Shown here piece after piece: positions 24,867 to 33,283 of a stretch of DNA of 64,000 bases. The DNA comes from Streptomyces sp. HUAS YS2 (GTDB taxonomy: Bacteria; Actinomycetota; Actinomycetes; Streptomycetales; Streptomycetaceae), in assembly GCF_033343995.1 (NCBI RefSeq), contig NZ_CP137573.1:5799001-5863000 (forward strand). Reading direction: 5' to 3'. Numbering within the stretch: position 1 is the first letter of the stretch; each line of letters begins with the position of its first letter. The notes under the pieces are model-generated. The model was not told the origin of the DNA. It ran no database searches and was given only the letters and a program-made list of their open reading frames with translations. The position numbers were made by a program, and so were the translations under genes.

Positions 24867-26231
24867 GTGGAGCAGCCCGCACGGGACGGTGAGCCGGCCG
24901 GTGCGGCCGGCGACGCCGCCGAGGCGCTCGACCGACCGCTGCCGGAAGGCGTGCGGCGACGGGTCGTCGCGCTGGTCTCCGACGCCTTCGGCGGGCTGAC
25001 GGTCGCTGAGCTTCCGGCTGCTCTGCGGCAGTACGCCCGTTTCACCCCGAGTCGCCGAGCCAAGTTCGCGGGCAACGCCATGGCCACCGCCCTGGAGGGC
25101 GACCCGCTGTTCCGGCAGCGGATCGGCGAGCGGTTCCGGGAGGCCGAGCCGGAGCTGGCCGGGGCGGTCGAGTCCGGCGCCCCGCCGGCCGCGGCCGATC
25201 CCGTGGACGTCGCCGCCGCCGCGTACGTGCTGCGGCCGGCCGGCTGGGTCAAGCTGGTGGCCGCCGCGGGCGAGGAGGCCCAGCGGGCCGACGCCGAGCG
25301 GGCCGACGAGGCCGGCCGGCGCGAACTGGAGCGGCTGCGCGAGGAGGTCGCGACCGCCAAGGAGCGGGGCCGCGCCGAGACCGAGCAGCTGCGCCACGAC
25401 CTGGAGGCGGCCCGGAAGGAAGCGGAATCGCTTCACCGCAAGCTGCGCAGCGCCCAGAGCGACGTGAAGCGCGGCGAGGCCGCGCTGCGCCGCACCCAGG
25501 GCGAGATCGACGCGATCCGGGCCGAGGCCGGAGCGCAGGTGTCGGCCGCCGAGAGCGAGAGCCGCCGGCTCAAGTCCCGGCTCGGCGAGGTGGAGGCGGC
25601 CCTGGAGGCCAGCCGGCGCGCCGCCCGCGAGGGGCGCTCGGTGGAGGACATGCGGCTGCGGCTGCTGCTCGACACCGTGCTCGACGCCGCGCAGGGGTTG
25701 CGCCGCGAACTGGCCCTGCCCCCGGTCTCCGTGCACCCCGCCGACACGGTCGACGCGGTGGAGCCGGGCCGGATGTCGCCGAAGGACATCGCCAACCGCG
25801 CGCTGTCCGAGACCGACCCCGCGCTCCTCGACCAGCTGCTCGCGCTGCCCCAGGCGCACCTGGTGGTGGACGGTTACAACGTGACCAAGACCGGCTATCC
25901 GACGATGCCGCTGGAGAAGCAGCGGCTGCGGCTGCTCGGCGGCCTGTCCGCGCTCGCGGCCCGTTCGGGCGCCGAGGTCACCTGCGTCTTCGACGGGGCC
26001 GAGCTGGCCGCCCCGGTGCTGCTCGCGCCGCCGCGCGGGGTGCGCGTGCTGTTCTCCAAGCCCGGCGTCACCGCGGACGAGTTGATCCGCCAGCTGGTCC
26101 GCGCCGAGCCGCCCGGCCGGCCGGTGGTCGTGGTGTCCACCGACCGCGAGGTCGCCGACGGCGTCGCCAAGGCCGGCGCCCGGCCGGTCGCGTCCGTCTT
26201 GTTGCTGAAGCGCCTTTCGCGCCTCTCGTGA
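24867..26231 (+). CDS. NYN (YacP-like PIN/nuclease) domain protein with coiled coil
   Basis: A 454-aa protein. The C-terminal 160 residues form a YacP/Rae1-like NYN domain with acidic catalytic positions in LVVDGYNVTKTG (about 331-342), VTCVFDGAE and VVVSTDREVADG. In Bacillus, Rae1 is a ribosome-associated endoribonuclease of this family. Residues 130-245 form a long charged coiled coil rich in Glu/Arg. The N-terminus has a helical unit with RFTPSRRAKFAGNAM. GTG start with GAGGTGACGG upstream. It probably cuts RNA; the coiled coil may position it on a partner. Confidence 0.88.
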   Translation: MEQPARDGEPAGAAGDAAEALDRPLPEGVRRRVVALVSDAFGGLTVAELPAALRQYARFTPSRRAKFAGNAMATALEGDPLFRQRIGERFREAEPELAGAVESGAPPAAADPVDVAAAAYVLRPAGWVKLVAAAGEEAQRADAERADEAGRRELERLREEVATAKERGRAETEQLRHDLEAARKEAESLHRKLRSAQSDVKRGEAALRRTQGEIDAIRAEAGAQVSAAESESRRLKSRLGEVEAALEASRRAAREGRSVEDMRLRLLLDTVLDAAQGLRRELALPPVSVHPADTVDAVEPGRMSPKDIANRALSETDPALLDQLLALPQAHLVVDGYNVTKTGYPTMPLEKQRLRLLGGLSALAARSGAEVTCVFDGAELAAPVLLAPPRGVRVLFSKPGVTADELIRQLVRAEPPGRPVVVVSTDREVADGVAKAGARPVASVLLLKRLSRLS

Positions 26232-26353
26232 GGGCTCGGCAACTCCTGGGCGCAATGCCCGAATTCTGGAGGGCGCAGGGTCAAGTGGCCGCTACTGCCC
26301 GTGTGGTGTATGTAAATAATGTGCTGCGTGGGCGAGATTTTTCGCATGAGGAT

Positions 26354-26383
26354 TTGAACTGATCACAACTTGGTCACTAGGGT
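26354..26383 (+). promoter_or_regulatory. Candidate sigma-70-type promoter of the first NlpC/P60 gene
   Basis: TTGAAC, 18 bp, TAGGGT, within an unusually AT-rich 80-bp patch of the 256-bp gap before the NlpC/P60 gene. It would give a leader of roughly 100 nt. I searched that leader by eye for the c-di-AMP aptamer often found upstream of such genes and did not find its GGGTGAATCC-type core. Confidence 0.45.
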
Positions 26384-26487
26384 CGGGCCTCGAACCTTCG
26401 CGCGGTTGATCATCCATCCGGGATGGCAGTGAAGGACCGCCTGCCCACCCGCGGCCAGGCGGCTCGAGGCAGAAGGAGATCGCCTTC

Positions 26488-27516
26488 GTGGCGTCCCACC
26501 GTCGTCCCAAGCAGCCGAGCCGCACCCGCGTGACCGTGCTCACCGCCACCGCCGCCGCGGCCGTCGCCCTGTCCGCCAACGCCGGCGCCCAGGCCGCGCC
26601 GAAGCCGAAGGTCGACGAGGTCAAGTCGAAGGTCGACAAGCTCCACCACGAGGCCGAGGAGGCCACGGAGCAGTACAACCTGGCCGAGGAGCGCCGCGGC
26701 AACCTCCAGAAGGAGATCAGCGCCCTTCAGGACAAGGTGGCCCGCGGTCAGGCCGAGCTCAACACGCTGCGCGACAGCATCGGTTCGGTCGCCAGCGCCC
26801 AGTACCGGTCCGGCGGCATCGACCCGTCGATCCAGCTGTTCCTCTCCTCCGACCCGGACACCTACCTCGACAAGGCGTCCGCGATCGACCAGTTGAGCGC
26901 CAAGCAGGCCGATGTGCTCCAGTCGATCCAGGAGAAGCAGCGGACCCTCGCCCAGCAGCGGGCCGAGGCGACCACGAAGCTCGCCGACCTGGAGAGCGTC
27001 CGCAAGACGCTCGGCGAGAAGAAGAAGTCCTTCCAGGGCAAGCTCGCCGAGGCGCAGAAGCTGCTCAACACGCTGACCGCCGACGAGCGCGCCAAGATGC
27101 GGGCCGAGGAGCAGCGCGCCAGCCGCGCCGCCGGTGACCGCGTCGACCTCGGCAACGAGGTCCCCGCCTCCCAGCGCGGCGCCGCCGCCCTCAACGCCGC
27201 CGCCACGCAGCTCGGCAAGCCGTACGTCTCCGGCGCCGAGGGCCCCAACTCGTACGACTGCTCCGGTCTCACGCAGTGGTCGTACCGGCAGGCCGGTGTC
27301 CGGCTCAGCCGCACCACCTACACGCAGCAGAACGACGGCGTGAAGATCGGCCGCAGCCAGCTCAAGCCGGGTGACCTGGTCTTCTTCAACAGCCTTTCGC
27401 ACGTGGGCCTGTACGCGGGCAACAACACGATCCTGCACGCCCCGAAGCCGGGCGCGGTCGTCCGCTACGAGTCCATGGACTACATGGGCACCTTCCAGTT
27501 CGGCGTCCGCATCTGA
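26488..27516 (+). CDS. NlpC/P60 peptidoglycan endopeptidase (first of tandem pair)
   Basis: A 342-aa secreted hydrolase, RipA-like. It has a signal peptide (residues 1-36, ending NAGAQA), a long coiled coil (about 42-215) and a C-terminal NlpC/P60 domain with catalytic Cys in NSYDCSGLTQWSY, His in LSHVGLYAG and a third polar residue in ILHAPKPG. Such enzymes cut D-Glu-mDAP bonds during growth, division or sporulation; the coiled coil can occlude the active site. GTG start; GAAGGAG upstream. It is 208 bp from its paralogue at 27725 and matches the Rv2190c position in M. tuberculosis. Confidence 0.95.
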   Translation: MASHRRPKQPSRTRVTVLTATAAAAVALSANAGAQAAPKPKVDEVKSKVDKLHHEAEEATEQYNLAEERRGNLQKEISALQDKVARGQAELNTLRDSIGSVASAQYRSGGIDPSIQLFLSSDPDTYLDKASAIDQLSAKQADVLQSIQEKQRTLAQQRAEATTKLADLESVRKTLGEKKKSFQGKLAEAQKLLNTLTADERAKMRAEEQRASRAAGDRVDLGNEVPASQRGAAALNAAATQLGKPYVSGAEGPNSYDCSGLTQWSYRQAGVRLSRTTYTQQNDGVKIGRSQLKPGDLVFFNSLSHVGLYAGNNTILHAPKPGAVVRYESMDYMGTFQFGVRI

Positions 27517-27724
27517 CGTCCGATCGGGCGAATCGCCCGTTCCTCCGCTGACTCCACGCCCCGCCGGTGACCTGTGATCTCCGGCGGGGCGTCACTGTGC
27601 GTACGCGGCGCGTTCGTTGGTCGCTCCGTGGTCGACGGGTTACTGTCTGCCGTCGCGACGACGCCTCAGGCGTCACACACGTCGTGCACGCGACCTGTGC
27701 GTCCAGCGGAAAGGAGCGCCGTAC

Positions 27725-28735
27725 GTGGCGTCCCATCGCCGGCCCTCCAAGGCCACCGTTCTGTCCGCGGCGGCGGCCACCGCCGCCGCGGCCCTCGGCG
27801 GCGCCGTCCCGGCGAACGCCGATCCGCAGGGCGGCCCGGAGGCCACCAGGGCCACCGTCGACCGGCTCTTCGAGGAGGCCGAACGCGCCACCGAGGGCTA
27901 CAACAAGGCCGACGAGCGCGCCGACCGGCTGCGCGCGCAGGTCTCCCGGGCCCGGGACGGCGTGGCGCGCGGCCAGGAGCGGATCAACCGGATGCGCGGC
28001 GCGCTCGGCACGCTGGCCGGGGCGCAGTACCGCTCCGGGGGCATCGACCCGGTGCTCGACCTGCTGCTCTCCTCGAAGCCCGACACCTACCTGGACCGGG
28101 CCGCGGTGCTCGACCGGGTGACCGCCCGGCAGAGCGACGCGCTCCGCGAACTCCGCGAGGAACTGCGCCGGTCGGCGCAGGTGCGCGAGGAGGCCGGGCG
28201 CGCGCTCGCCGAACTGGAGCGCAGCCGACAGCAGGTGGCCCGGCACAAGCGCACCGTCGAACGCAAACTCGCCGAGGCCCGGCGGGTGCTTGCGGCGCTG
28301 CCCGCCGACGAGCGGGCGGACTTCGACCGGGCGTCCCGGTCCGGGCGGGACGGCGAACTCCCGCCGCTGGAGGGCCTCGGCGCCTCCTCGTCCCGGGCCG
28401 CCGCGGCCGTGATGGCAGCCCGCAGCGCGGTCGGCAGGCCGTACGTGTGGGGCGCGACCGGCCCGTCCGGCTTCGACTGCTCCGGCCTGATGGTGTGGTC
28501 GTACCGGCAGGCCGGCGTCAGCCTGCCGCGCACCTCGCAGGCGCAGCGTCACGCCGGCCGGCAGGTGCCGCTCTCGCAGGCGCGGCCGGGCGACCTCGTG
28601 ACGTACCGGGGCGACGCCAGCCATGTGGCGATCTACGCCGGGAACGGGCAGGTGATCCACGCCCCCTACCCGGGCGCCAAGGTCCGCTACGACCCGGTCG
28701 GGATGATGTCCCACGTCACGGTCACCCGGGTGTGA
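27725..28735 (+). CDS. NlpC/P60 peptidoglycan endopeptidase (second of tandem pair)
   Basis: A 336-aa paralogue of the previous protein with the same plan: N-terminal ASHRRPS, signal peptide ending VPANA, coiled coil with the shared AQYRSGGIDP motif, and a C-terminal domain with catalytic Cys in SGFDCSGLMVWSY and His in ASHVAIYAG. I chose the GTG at 27725, where AAAGGAG lies upstream, over a longer in-frame start at 27617. Divergence is spread along the chain, so this is an old duplication. It may act at another growth stage. Confidence 0.94.
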   Translation: MASHRRPSKATVLSAAAATAAAALGGAVPANADPQGGPEATRATVDRLFEEAERATEGYNKADERADRLRAQVSRARDGVARGQERINRMRGALGTLAGAQYRSGGIDPVLDLLLSSKPDTYLDRAAVLDRVTARQSDALRELREELRRSAQVREEAGRALAELERSRQQVARHKRTVERKLAEARRVLAALPADERADFDRASRSGRDGELPPLEGLGASSSRAAAAVMAARSAVGRPYVWGATGPSGFDCSGLMVWSYRQAGVSLPRTSQAQRHAGRQVPLSQARPGDLVTYRGDASHVAIYAGNGQVIHAPYPGAKVRYDPVGMMSHVTVTRV

Positions 28736-28751
28736 CCGTACGATCGGAAGG

Positions 28752-29987
28752 GTGGCAGGTCAGGGGAGTGGAGGGGCGCGACGCGCGGTCGTCGTCCTGC
28801 TGACCCTGCTCGCGCTCGCCGGGCTGCTCGCCGGCTGTGTGACCGCCTCCGGGCCCGCCGACCCCGCGGCCCGCGAGATCCAGCGGCTCCTCGACTCCCG
28901 TGCGGGGGCGGTGCTCCGCCACGATCCGGCCGGGTACGTCGCCGCCTTCGACCCCGGTGCCACGGCGGCCGTGACGGCCGCGCGGCGCGAGTACGACCAC
29001 TTGGCGGACGTGCCGTTCGGATCGTGGACGTACCGGGTGACCGACATCGACCGGACCGGGCCGGGGCGGGCTGTCGTCCGCGCGGATCTCCGGTACCGGA
29101 TCCGGGGCTACGACTCCGGCCCCGTCACGACCCCGCGCGAGCTGGAGCTGACCGAGCGGGACGACCGCTGGTACGTCACCGCCGAGCGCGACGGCGCGGG
29201 GGCCTCCCAGCAGCTCTGGCAGCAGGGCGACGTCGAGGTGGTGCGCGGCGGGCGCAGCCTCGTCCTGGGCGTCGGCCAGAGCGCGGCGCGGCTGCGTGCG
29301 ATCGCCGCCGAGGCGGACCGGGCGGTGCCCGCTGTCTCGGCCGCCTGGCCGCGGCCCTGGACCGGCCGGGTGGTCATCCTCGTGCCCGCCTCGCTGGACG
29401 CGATGGGGCGGCTCCTCGGCGCCCCGGCGGCCGGGTACCGGGGGATCGCGGCGGTCACCACCGGCGAGACCGGCGGCGGGGCGGACGCGCCCGCGGACCG
29501 GGTCATCGTGAACCCGGACGCGTACGGGGTGCTCGGCACCTTCGGCCGACAGGTCGTGCTGACCCACGAGACGACCCATGTGGCGACCCGCGCGCACACC
29601 TCGGCGGCCACCCCGATGTGGCTCTCGGAGGGCTTCGCGGACTGGGCCGCGTACCGGGGCAGCGGTCGCACGGCCGCCCAGGCGGCGCCCGAACTCCGCC
29701 GCGCGGTCCAGGACGGCACGCCCCCGGACCGGCTCCCGGAGGACGAGGCGTTCGCCTTCTCGGGCGACGGGGACGCGCTGGCCCGCGCGTACGAGTCGGG
29801 CTGGCTGGCCTGTGAACTCGTCGCCGAGCGCTGGGGCGAGGCGAAGCTGACCGCGTTCTACGCGGCGGTCGGTGCCCACCCGGGGCGCGCGGGCGCGGTC
29901 GAGAAGGCCCTCCACGACGTCCTGTCGACGACACCGGACGCCTTCACCGCCGAGTGGCGGGCGTACCTGCGAGAACGCCTGGCCTGA
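28752..29987 (+). CDS. Lipoprotein with gluzincin-like metallopeptidase domain
   Basis: A 411-aa probable lipoprotein: Leu-rich signal with lipobox LLAGC (C29). Residues 36-145 look like an NTF2-like alpha/beta module. The C-terminal part carries HETTH at about 271-275 with a downstream WLSEGFADW Glu near 294, the zinc-binding pattern of gluzincin/peptidase MA-like proteases. It starts 16 bp after the second NlpC/P60 gene and probably shares its transcript, so a role in the envelope is likely. The GTG start is directly preceded by GGAAGG, which is closer than usual. Confidence 0.85.
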   Translation: MAGQGSGGARRAVVVLLTLLALAGLLAGCVTASGPADPAAREIQRLLDSRAGAVLRHDPAGYVAAFDPGATAAVTAARREYDHLADVPFGSWTYRVTDIDRTGPGRAVVRADLRYRIRGYDSGPVTTPRELELTERDDRWYVTAERDGAGASQQLWQQGDVEVVRGGRSLVLGVGQSAARLRAIAAEADRAVPAVSAAWPRPWTGRVVILVPASLDAMGRLLGAPAAGYRGIAAVTTGETGGGADAPADRVIVNPDAYGVLGTFGRQVVLTHETTHVATRAHTSAATPMWLSEGFADWAAYRGSGRTAAQAAPELRRAVQDGTPPDRLPEDEAFAFSGDGDALARAYESGWLACELVAERWGEAKLTAFYAAVGAHPGRAGAVEKALHDVLSTTPDAFTAEWRAYLRERLA

Positions 29988-29993
29988 CGGGCG

Positions 29994-30518
29994 TCAGCCC
30001 TCCAGCACCGCCAGCGTCTCCCGCAGCCACGCCTTCTCCTCCGTGCCCGTCGCCCGGGCGATGCGGAGCATTCCGGCGCGGAAGACGTCCGGTTCGCGCT
30101 CCGCGCGGACCGGTTCGCCGTCGCGGTAGAAGAAGCTGGCCGGGGTCTCCAGGAAATCCAGCCGGCGGCGCAGGACAGCGGCCTGCGCGGCGGGGTCGCC
30201 GAGGACGCCGAGGAACGCCAGGACGGTGTTGAAGCGCTGCCCGTCGGAGATGTCCGCGTCCTTCGGCTCGCCGAGCAGGGCCCGCAGCCTCGCCCGGCCC
30301 GCGTCCGTGAGCGACAGTGTCCGGCGCGAGGCTCCGCCCGCGCCCGGTTCGGTGCGGCTCTCCAGCAGGCCCGCCGTCACCATGCGGGTGATCGCCGGGT
30401 ACAGCGCGCCGTCGCTGACCGGCCGGACGTGGCCGCTCAGCGCCTGGATGCGCTCCTTCAACTCGTAGCCGTGCAACGGGCCGTCGTGCAGGAAGCCCAG
30501 GATCGTCAGCTCCAGCAA
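29994..30518 (-). CDS. PadR-family transcriptional repressor
   Basis: A 174-aa PadR protein: N-terminal winged helix (LTILGFLHDGPLHGYELKERI, then GALYPAITRMVTAGLLESR and SLTDAGRARL) and a C-terminal dimerisation helix region. It starts at TTG with GAGGAG 7 nt upstream. It is divergent from the MATE exporter gene, and tandem palindromes in the shared promoter are likely binding sites. This is the classic repressor-exporter pair; the ligand is unknown. Confidence 0.93.
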   Translation of the reverse strand: MLELTILGFLHDGPLHGYELKERIQALSGHVRPVSDGALYPAITRMVTAGLLESRTEPGAGGASRRTLSLTDAGRARLRALLGEPKDADISDGQRFNTVLAFLGVLGDPAAQAAVLRRRLDFLETPASFFYRDGEPVRAEREPDVFRAGMLRIARATGTEEKAWLRETLAVLEG

Positions 30519-30558
30519 CCCGCTCTCCTCTCGGACTTGTCGCGTCTGCCCTCATCAT

Positions 30559-30594
30559 GGTACCTCTCATCGAGGTGCCTCGAAACGAGGTACG
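30559..30594. promoter_or_regulatory. Tandem palindromic operator between padR and MATE gene
   Basis: Two overlapping palindromes: GGTACCTC/GAGGTGCC (30559-30579) and GGTGCCTCG/CGAGGTAC (30574-30592). Half-sites ACCTC/GAGGT repeat at 15-bp spacing. The site is between the divergent starts, so one bound PadR dimer pair could repress both genes. Confidence 0.65.
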
Positions 30595-30611
30595 CGATTC
30601 GAGGGGGATTC

Positions 30612-31940
30612 ATGGAACACCGCAGGCGACTCGTCTCGCTCGCGTACCCCGTCTACTTCGAGCTGCTCGCGTCCGTCGCCGCCGGGGTCATCAACATGGT
30701 CTGGGTGGCCCGTCTCGGACCGGCCGCCGTCGCCGCCGTCGCCGTGGCCGGCAACGTAGAGAACGTGCTGCTCGGCGTCGTGCTGATGGCCGGCTCCGGC
30801 ACCACCGTCCTCGTCGCCCGGGCGCGCGGCGCGGACGACCCGGCCGGTGTGCGCGCCGCCGTCCGCGGCGGGACCGCGCTCTGCGCGCTGCTGATCCCGC
30901 CGGTCGCCGTCGGTGGCTTCCTGCTCCGCGAGCCGCTGGCCCGCCTGCTCCTCGGCGACTCCGCCGCCCTCCCGCTCGCCGCGGGCTACTTCGCGATCGC
31001 GCTGCCCGGCACGGCCGTCTTCTTCGCCGGCAACGTCGTCGACGGCATCCTCAAGGGCGCGGGCGACACCCGCACCCCGATGCGCCTCGCCTTCCTCGCC
31101 AACGGGCTGATCCTGGTCCTCGACCCGCTGCTCATCCACGCGTACGGGATCCGGGGCGCGGCCGTCGCCACCGTCACGGGGCGCGCCGTCGCGCTCGCCG
31201 CCGGGCTGTTCGCGCTGCGCCGCAACGCCCTCCTGAAGGAGTCCGCCCGGGCCGGTGGCACCGGCGGCACCCTCGCGGCGCTGCGCCGCACCGCCGCCAC
31301 CGGACTGCCGATGTCCGTCGACTTCGTCGTCCGGATGACCGGAACGCTCGCCCTCGTCACGACCGTCGCCCGCCTCGGCGTCGTCGAGGTCGCCGCGTAC
31401 GGCATCGCCACCAAGGCCATGTACGTCGCCACCATGGCCTTCTACGCGGTGCGCCAGGCCGCCGCCATCCACACCGCCCACCTGCTCGGGGCCGGCCACG
31501 ACGCGCGCGGGGTCGTCGGCCGCCAGGCCCTCGTGGTCGGCGGCGCGCTCGGCACGGCCGCGGCCGTGCTCCTGCTGCTCACCGCCGACCTCGTGCTGCG
31601 CGGCTTCGGCGCGGCGCCGGACGTCGCCGCCGCCGGGGCGCTGTTCCTGCGCTGCCTCGGCCCGTACCTCGTCCTCATGGCCGGGTTCATCGCCCTGGCC
31701 GGGGTGTTCGAGGGCGGCGGCGCCAGTCCGGTGCTCGCCCGGATCACCTTCGCGGGCGTGCTGCTCCAGCTGCCGCTCGCGTACGGCCTGTCAGGTCCGG
31801 CCGGCCTGGGGCTGCCCGGGATCTGCCTGGCGATGGCGCTCGCGATGGCCGCGCAGTGCGGTGCCCTCGCCGTACTGCGCCGGCGCACCGGTCGGACGGC
31901 GGATCAGGAGCCGAGCAGGCTCTTGTCGCGGGTGGGCTGA
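30612..31940 (+). CDS. MATE-family multidrug efflux transporter
   Basis: A 442-aa, 12-helix exporter of the MATE superfamily. I used the ATG at 30612 with GAGGGGG just upstream. Two MatE repeats are visible; characteristic stretches are YPVYFELLASVAAGVINMVW, VVDGILKGAGDTRTPM in the first and IALAGVFEGGGASPVLA in the second. It uses a proton or sodium gradient to export organic cations or metabolites. Probably repressed by the divergent PadR. Its 3' end overlaps the convergent GT87 gene by 37 bp. Confidence 0.94.
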   Translation: MEHRRRLVSLAYPVYFELLASVAAGVINMVWVARLGPAAVAAVAVAGNVENVLLGVVLMAGSGTTVLVARARGADDPAGVRAAVRGGTALCALLIPPVAVGGFLLREPLARLLLGDSAALPLAAGYFAIALPGTAVFFAGNVVDGILKGAGDTRTPMRLAFLANGLILVLDPLLIHAYGIRGAAVATVTGRAVALAAGLFALRRNALLKESARAGGTGGTLAALRRTAATGLPMSVDFVVRMTGTLALVTTVARLGVVEVAAYGIATKAMYVATMAFYAVRQAAAIHTAHLLGAGHDARGVVGRQALVVGGALGTAAAVLLLLTADLVLRGFGAAPDVAAAGALFLRCLGPYLVLMAGFIALAGVFEGGGASPVLARITFAGVLLQLPLAYGLSGPAGLGLPGICLAMALAMAAQCGALAVLRRRTGRTADQEPSRLLSRVG

Positions 31941-33178
31941 GCCGCCTCGCGGGACGGCGCGGGGACGGTGGCGCGCAGCCGGGGCTCGGTGACCGTCTGG
32001 AACCACAGGACGCGGCAGGCGGCGACCGAGGCCCAGACCAGCAGGCCGTTGCGGAGCACCAGCAGGGCCAGGCCGAGCGGGTCGCTGTCCACGACGTGCG
32101 AGAACCACACCGGGAACTCGAACTGCGTCACCGCCGTCGCCGCGAGCACCAGATGGGCGGGCCTGCGCATCCTGCTGGACCGGTACGCCAGACACACCGC
32201 GGCGAGCCCCACCAGCCAGATCATGTACTGCGGGCTGATCACCCGGCTGGTCAGCGTGAACAGCAGCACCGCCGTGAACGCGGCGTCCGCCGGGGTCGTC
32301 GTCGTGAACTCCCGGGCTCGGATGCGCCACAGCAGCAGCCAGCCGAACACGGCCGCGGTCAGTGCCATCGACGCCGTGCTGACCAGCGGGACGTACGGGC
32401 CGAGGAACTCCACCGAGCCGTAGTTCAGCAGCACCTGGCCCTCCCAGCCGAAGTGCCGGGCCACGTGGAAGACCAGCGAACCCAGCGACTCGACCTCCGT
32501 GCCGCGGTCCCGCTGGAAGGTCAGGAAGGCGAACCCGCCGGGCATCCACGCGCTGAACACCAGCAGCAGCGCCACGCCCACGGCGGCCCCGGAGGACCAG
32601 GAGCGCAGGGTCGCCCGGCCGCGCGGGGTACCGGCGAGCAGCAGCGCCGGCCACACCTTCAGGAGCGCGCCGAACGCGGCCAGCGCGCCGAGGACGCCGG
32701 GGCGGCGCAGGCCCGCCAGGAGCGCGGCGGCGGCGACCGCGGTCACCATCAGGTCGTAGCGGGCGTACGCGGTCGGGCCGAGCAGAGGCACGCCCGCGAC
32801 CCACAGCCACGCGCCGCGCAGGGTGCGGCCCGGGCGCCGGCCCGCGTACAGCAGCAGTCCGAACACGACGGCGTCGGCGGCGCAGGCGAGCAGGAAGAAG
32901 GCGGACGGGTAGTCCAGGAAGGGCAGCAGGCCGGGGGAGAGGACGGCGAGGGCGGCGCCGGGCGGGTACTGCCAGGTGACGTCGTCCAGCGGGTACGTGC
33001 CGGTCTTCAGGACCTCGTACCAGCCCTGGTAGATCACCGAGATGTCGCTGGTGACGTCCGGGCCCGGGACCACGACGACCTTGAACACGCAGAGCAGCAG
33101 GACGATCCGGGTGACGGCCCACACCGCGAGGGGGAGCCGGAGTGCGGTCATCGTCGATCGCGCGGTCGCGCCCGTCAT
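31904..33178 (-). CDS. GT87-family membrane glycosyltransferase (DUF2029)
   Basis: A 424-aa GT-C-type integral membrane protein with about ten TM helices. The first periplasmic loop carries the catalytic-type acidic residues in VPGPDVTSDISVIYQGWYEVL, followed by TWQYPPGA. GT87 proteins are polyprenyl-phosphomannose-dependent mannosyltransferases in mycobacteria (PimE and Rv2181 groups). GAGGTAGGT precedes the ATG. It is divergent from a PimB'-like mannosyltransferase, which supports a mannoside or lipoglycan role. Confidence 0.88.
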   Translation of the reverse strand: MTGATARSTMTALRLPLAVWAVTRIVLLLCVFKVVVVPGPDVTSDISVIYQGWYEVLKTGTYPLDDVTWQYPPGAALAVLSPGLLPFLDYPSAFFLLACAADAVVFGLLLYAGRRPGRTLRGAWLWVAGVPLLGPTAYARYDLMVTAVAAAALLAGLRRPGVLGALAAFGALLKVWPALLLAGTPRGRATLRSWSSGAAVGVALLLVFSAWMPGGFAFLTFQRDRGTEVESLGSLVFHVARHFGWEGQVLLNYGSVEFLGPYVPLVSTASMALTAAVFGWLLLWRIRAREFTTTTPADAAFTAVLLFTLTSRVISPQYMIWLVGLAAVCLAYRSSRMRRPAHLVLAATAVTQFEFPVWFSHVVDSDPLGLALLVLRNGLLVWASVAACRVLWFQTVTEPRLRATVPAPSREAAQPTRDKSLLGS

Positions 33179-33283
33179 ACCTACCTCGTCCTTGTCCTGT
33201 ATGTCCGCACATGCGGGGTTTGTGATGCCGGGCGGGGTTGTGCGCGAGCCAGCGTGCGGGACCGTCGGTTACTGTCGGCGGCG

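Noticed and set aside
26232..26487. Possible c-di-AMP (ydaO-type) riboswitch before the NlpC/P60 gene
   Set aside because: Such aptamers often precede these genes in streptomycetes, but the conserved GGGTGAATCC-like and paired core blocks are not visible; a covariance search would settle it.
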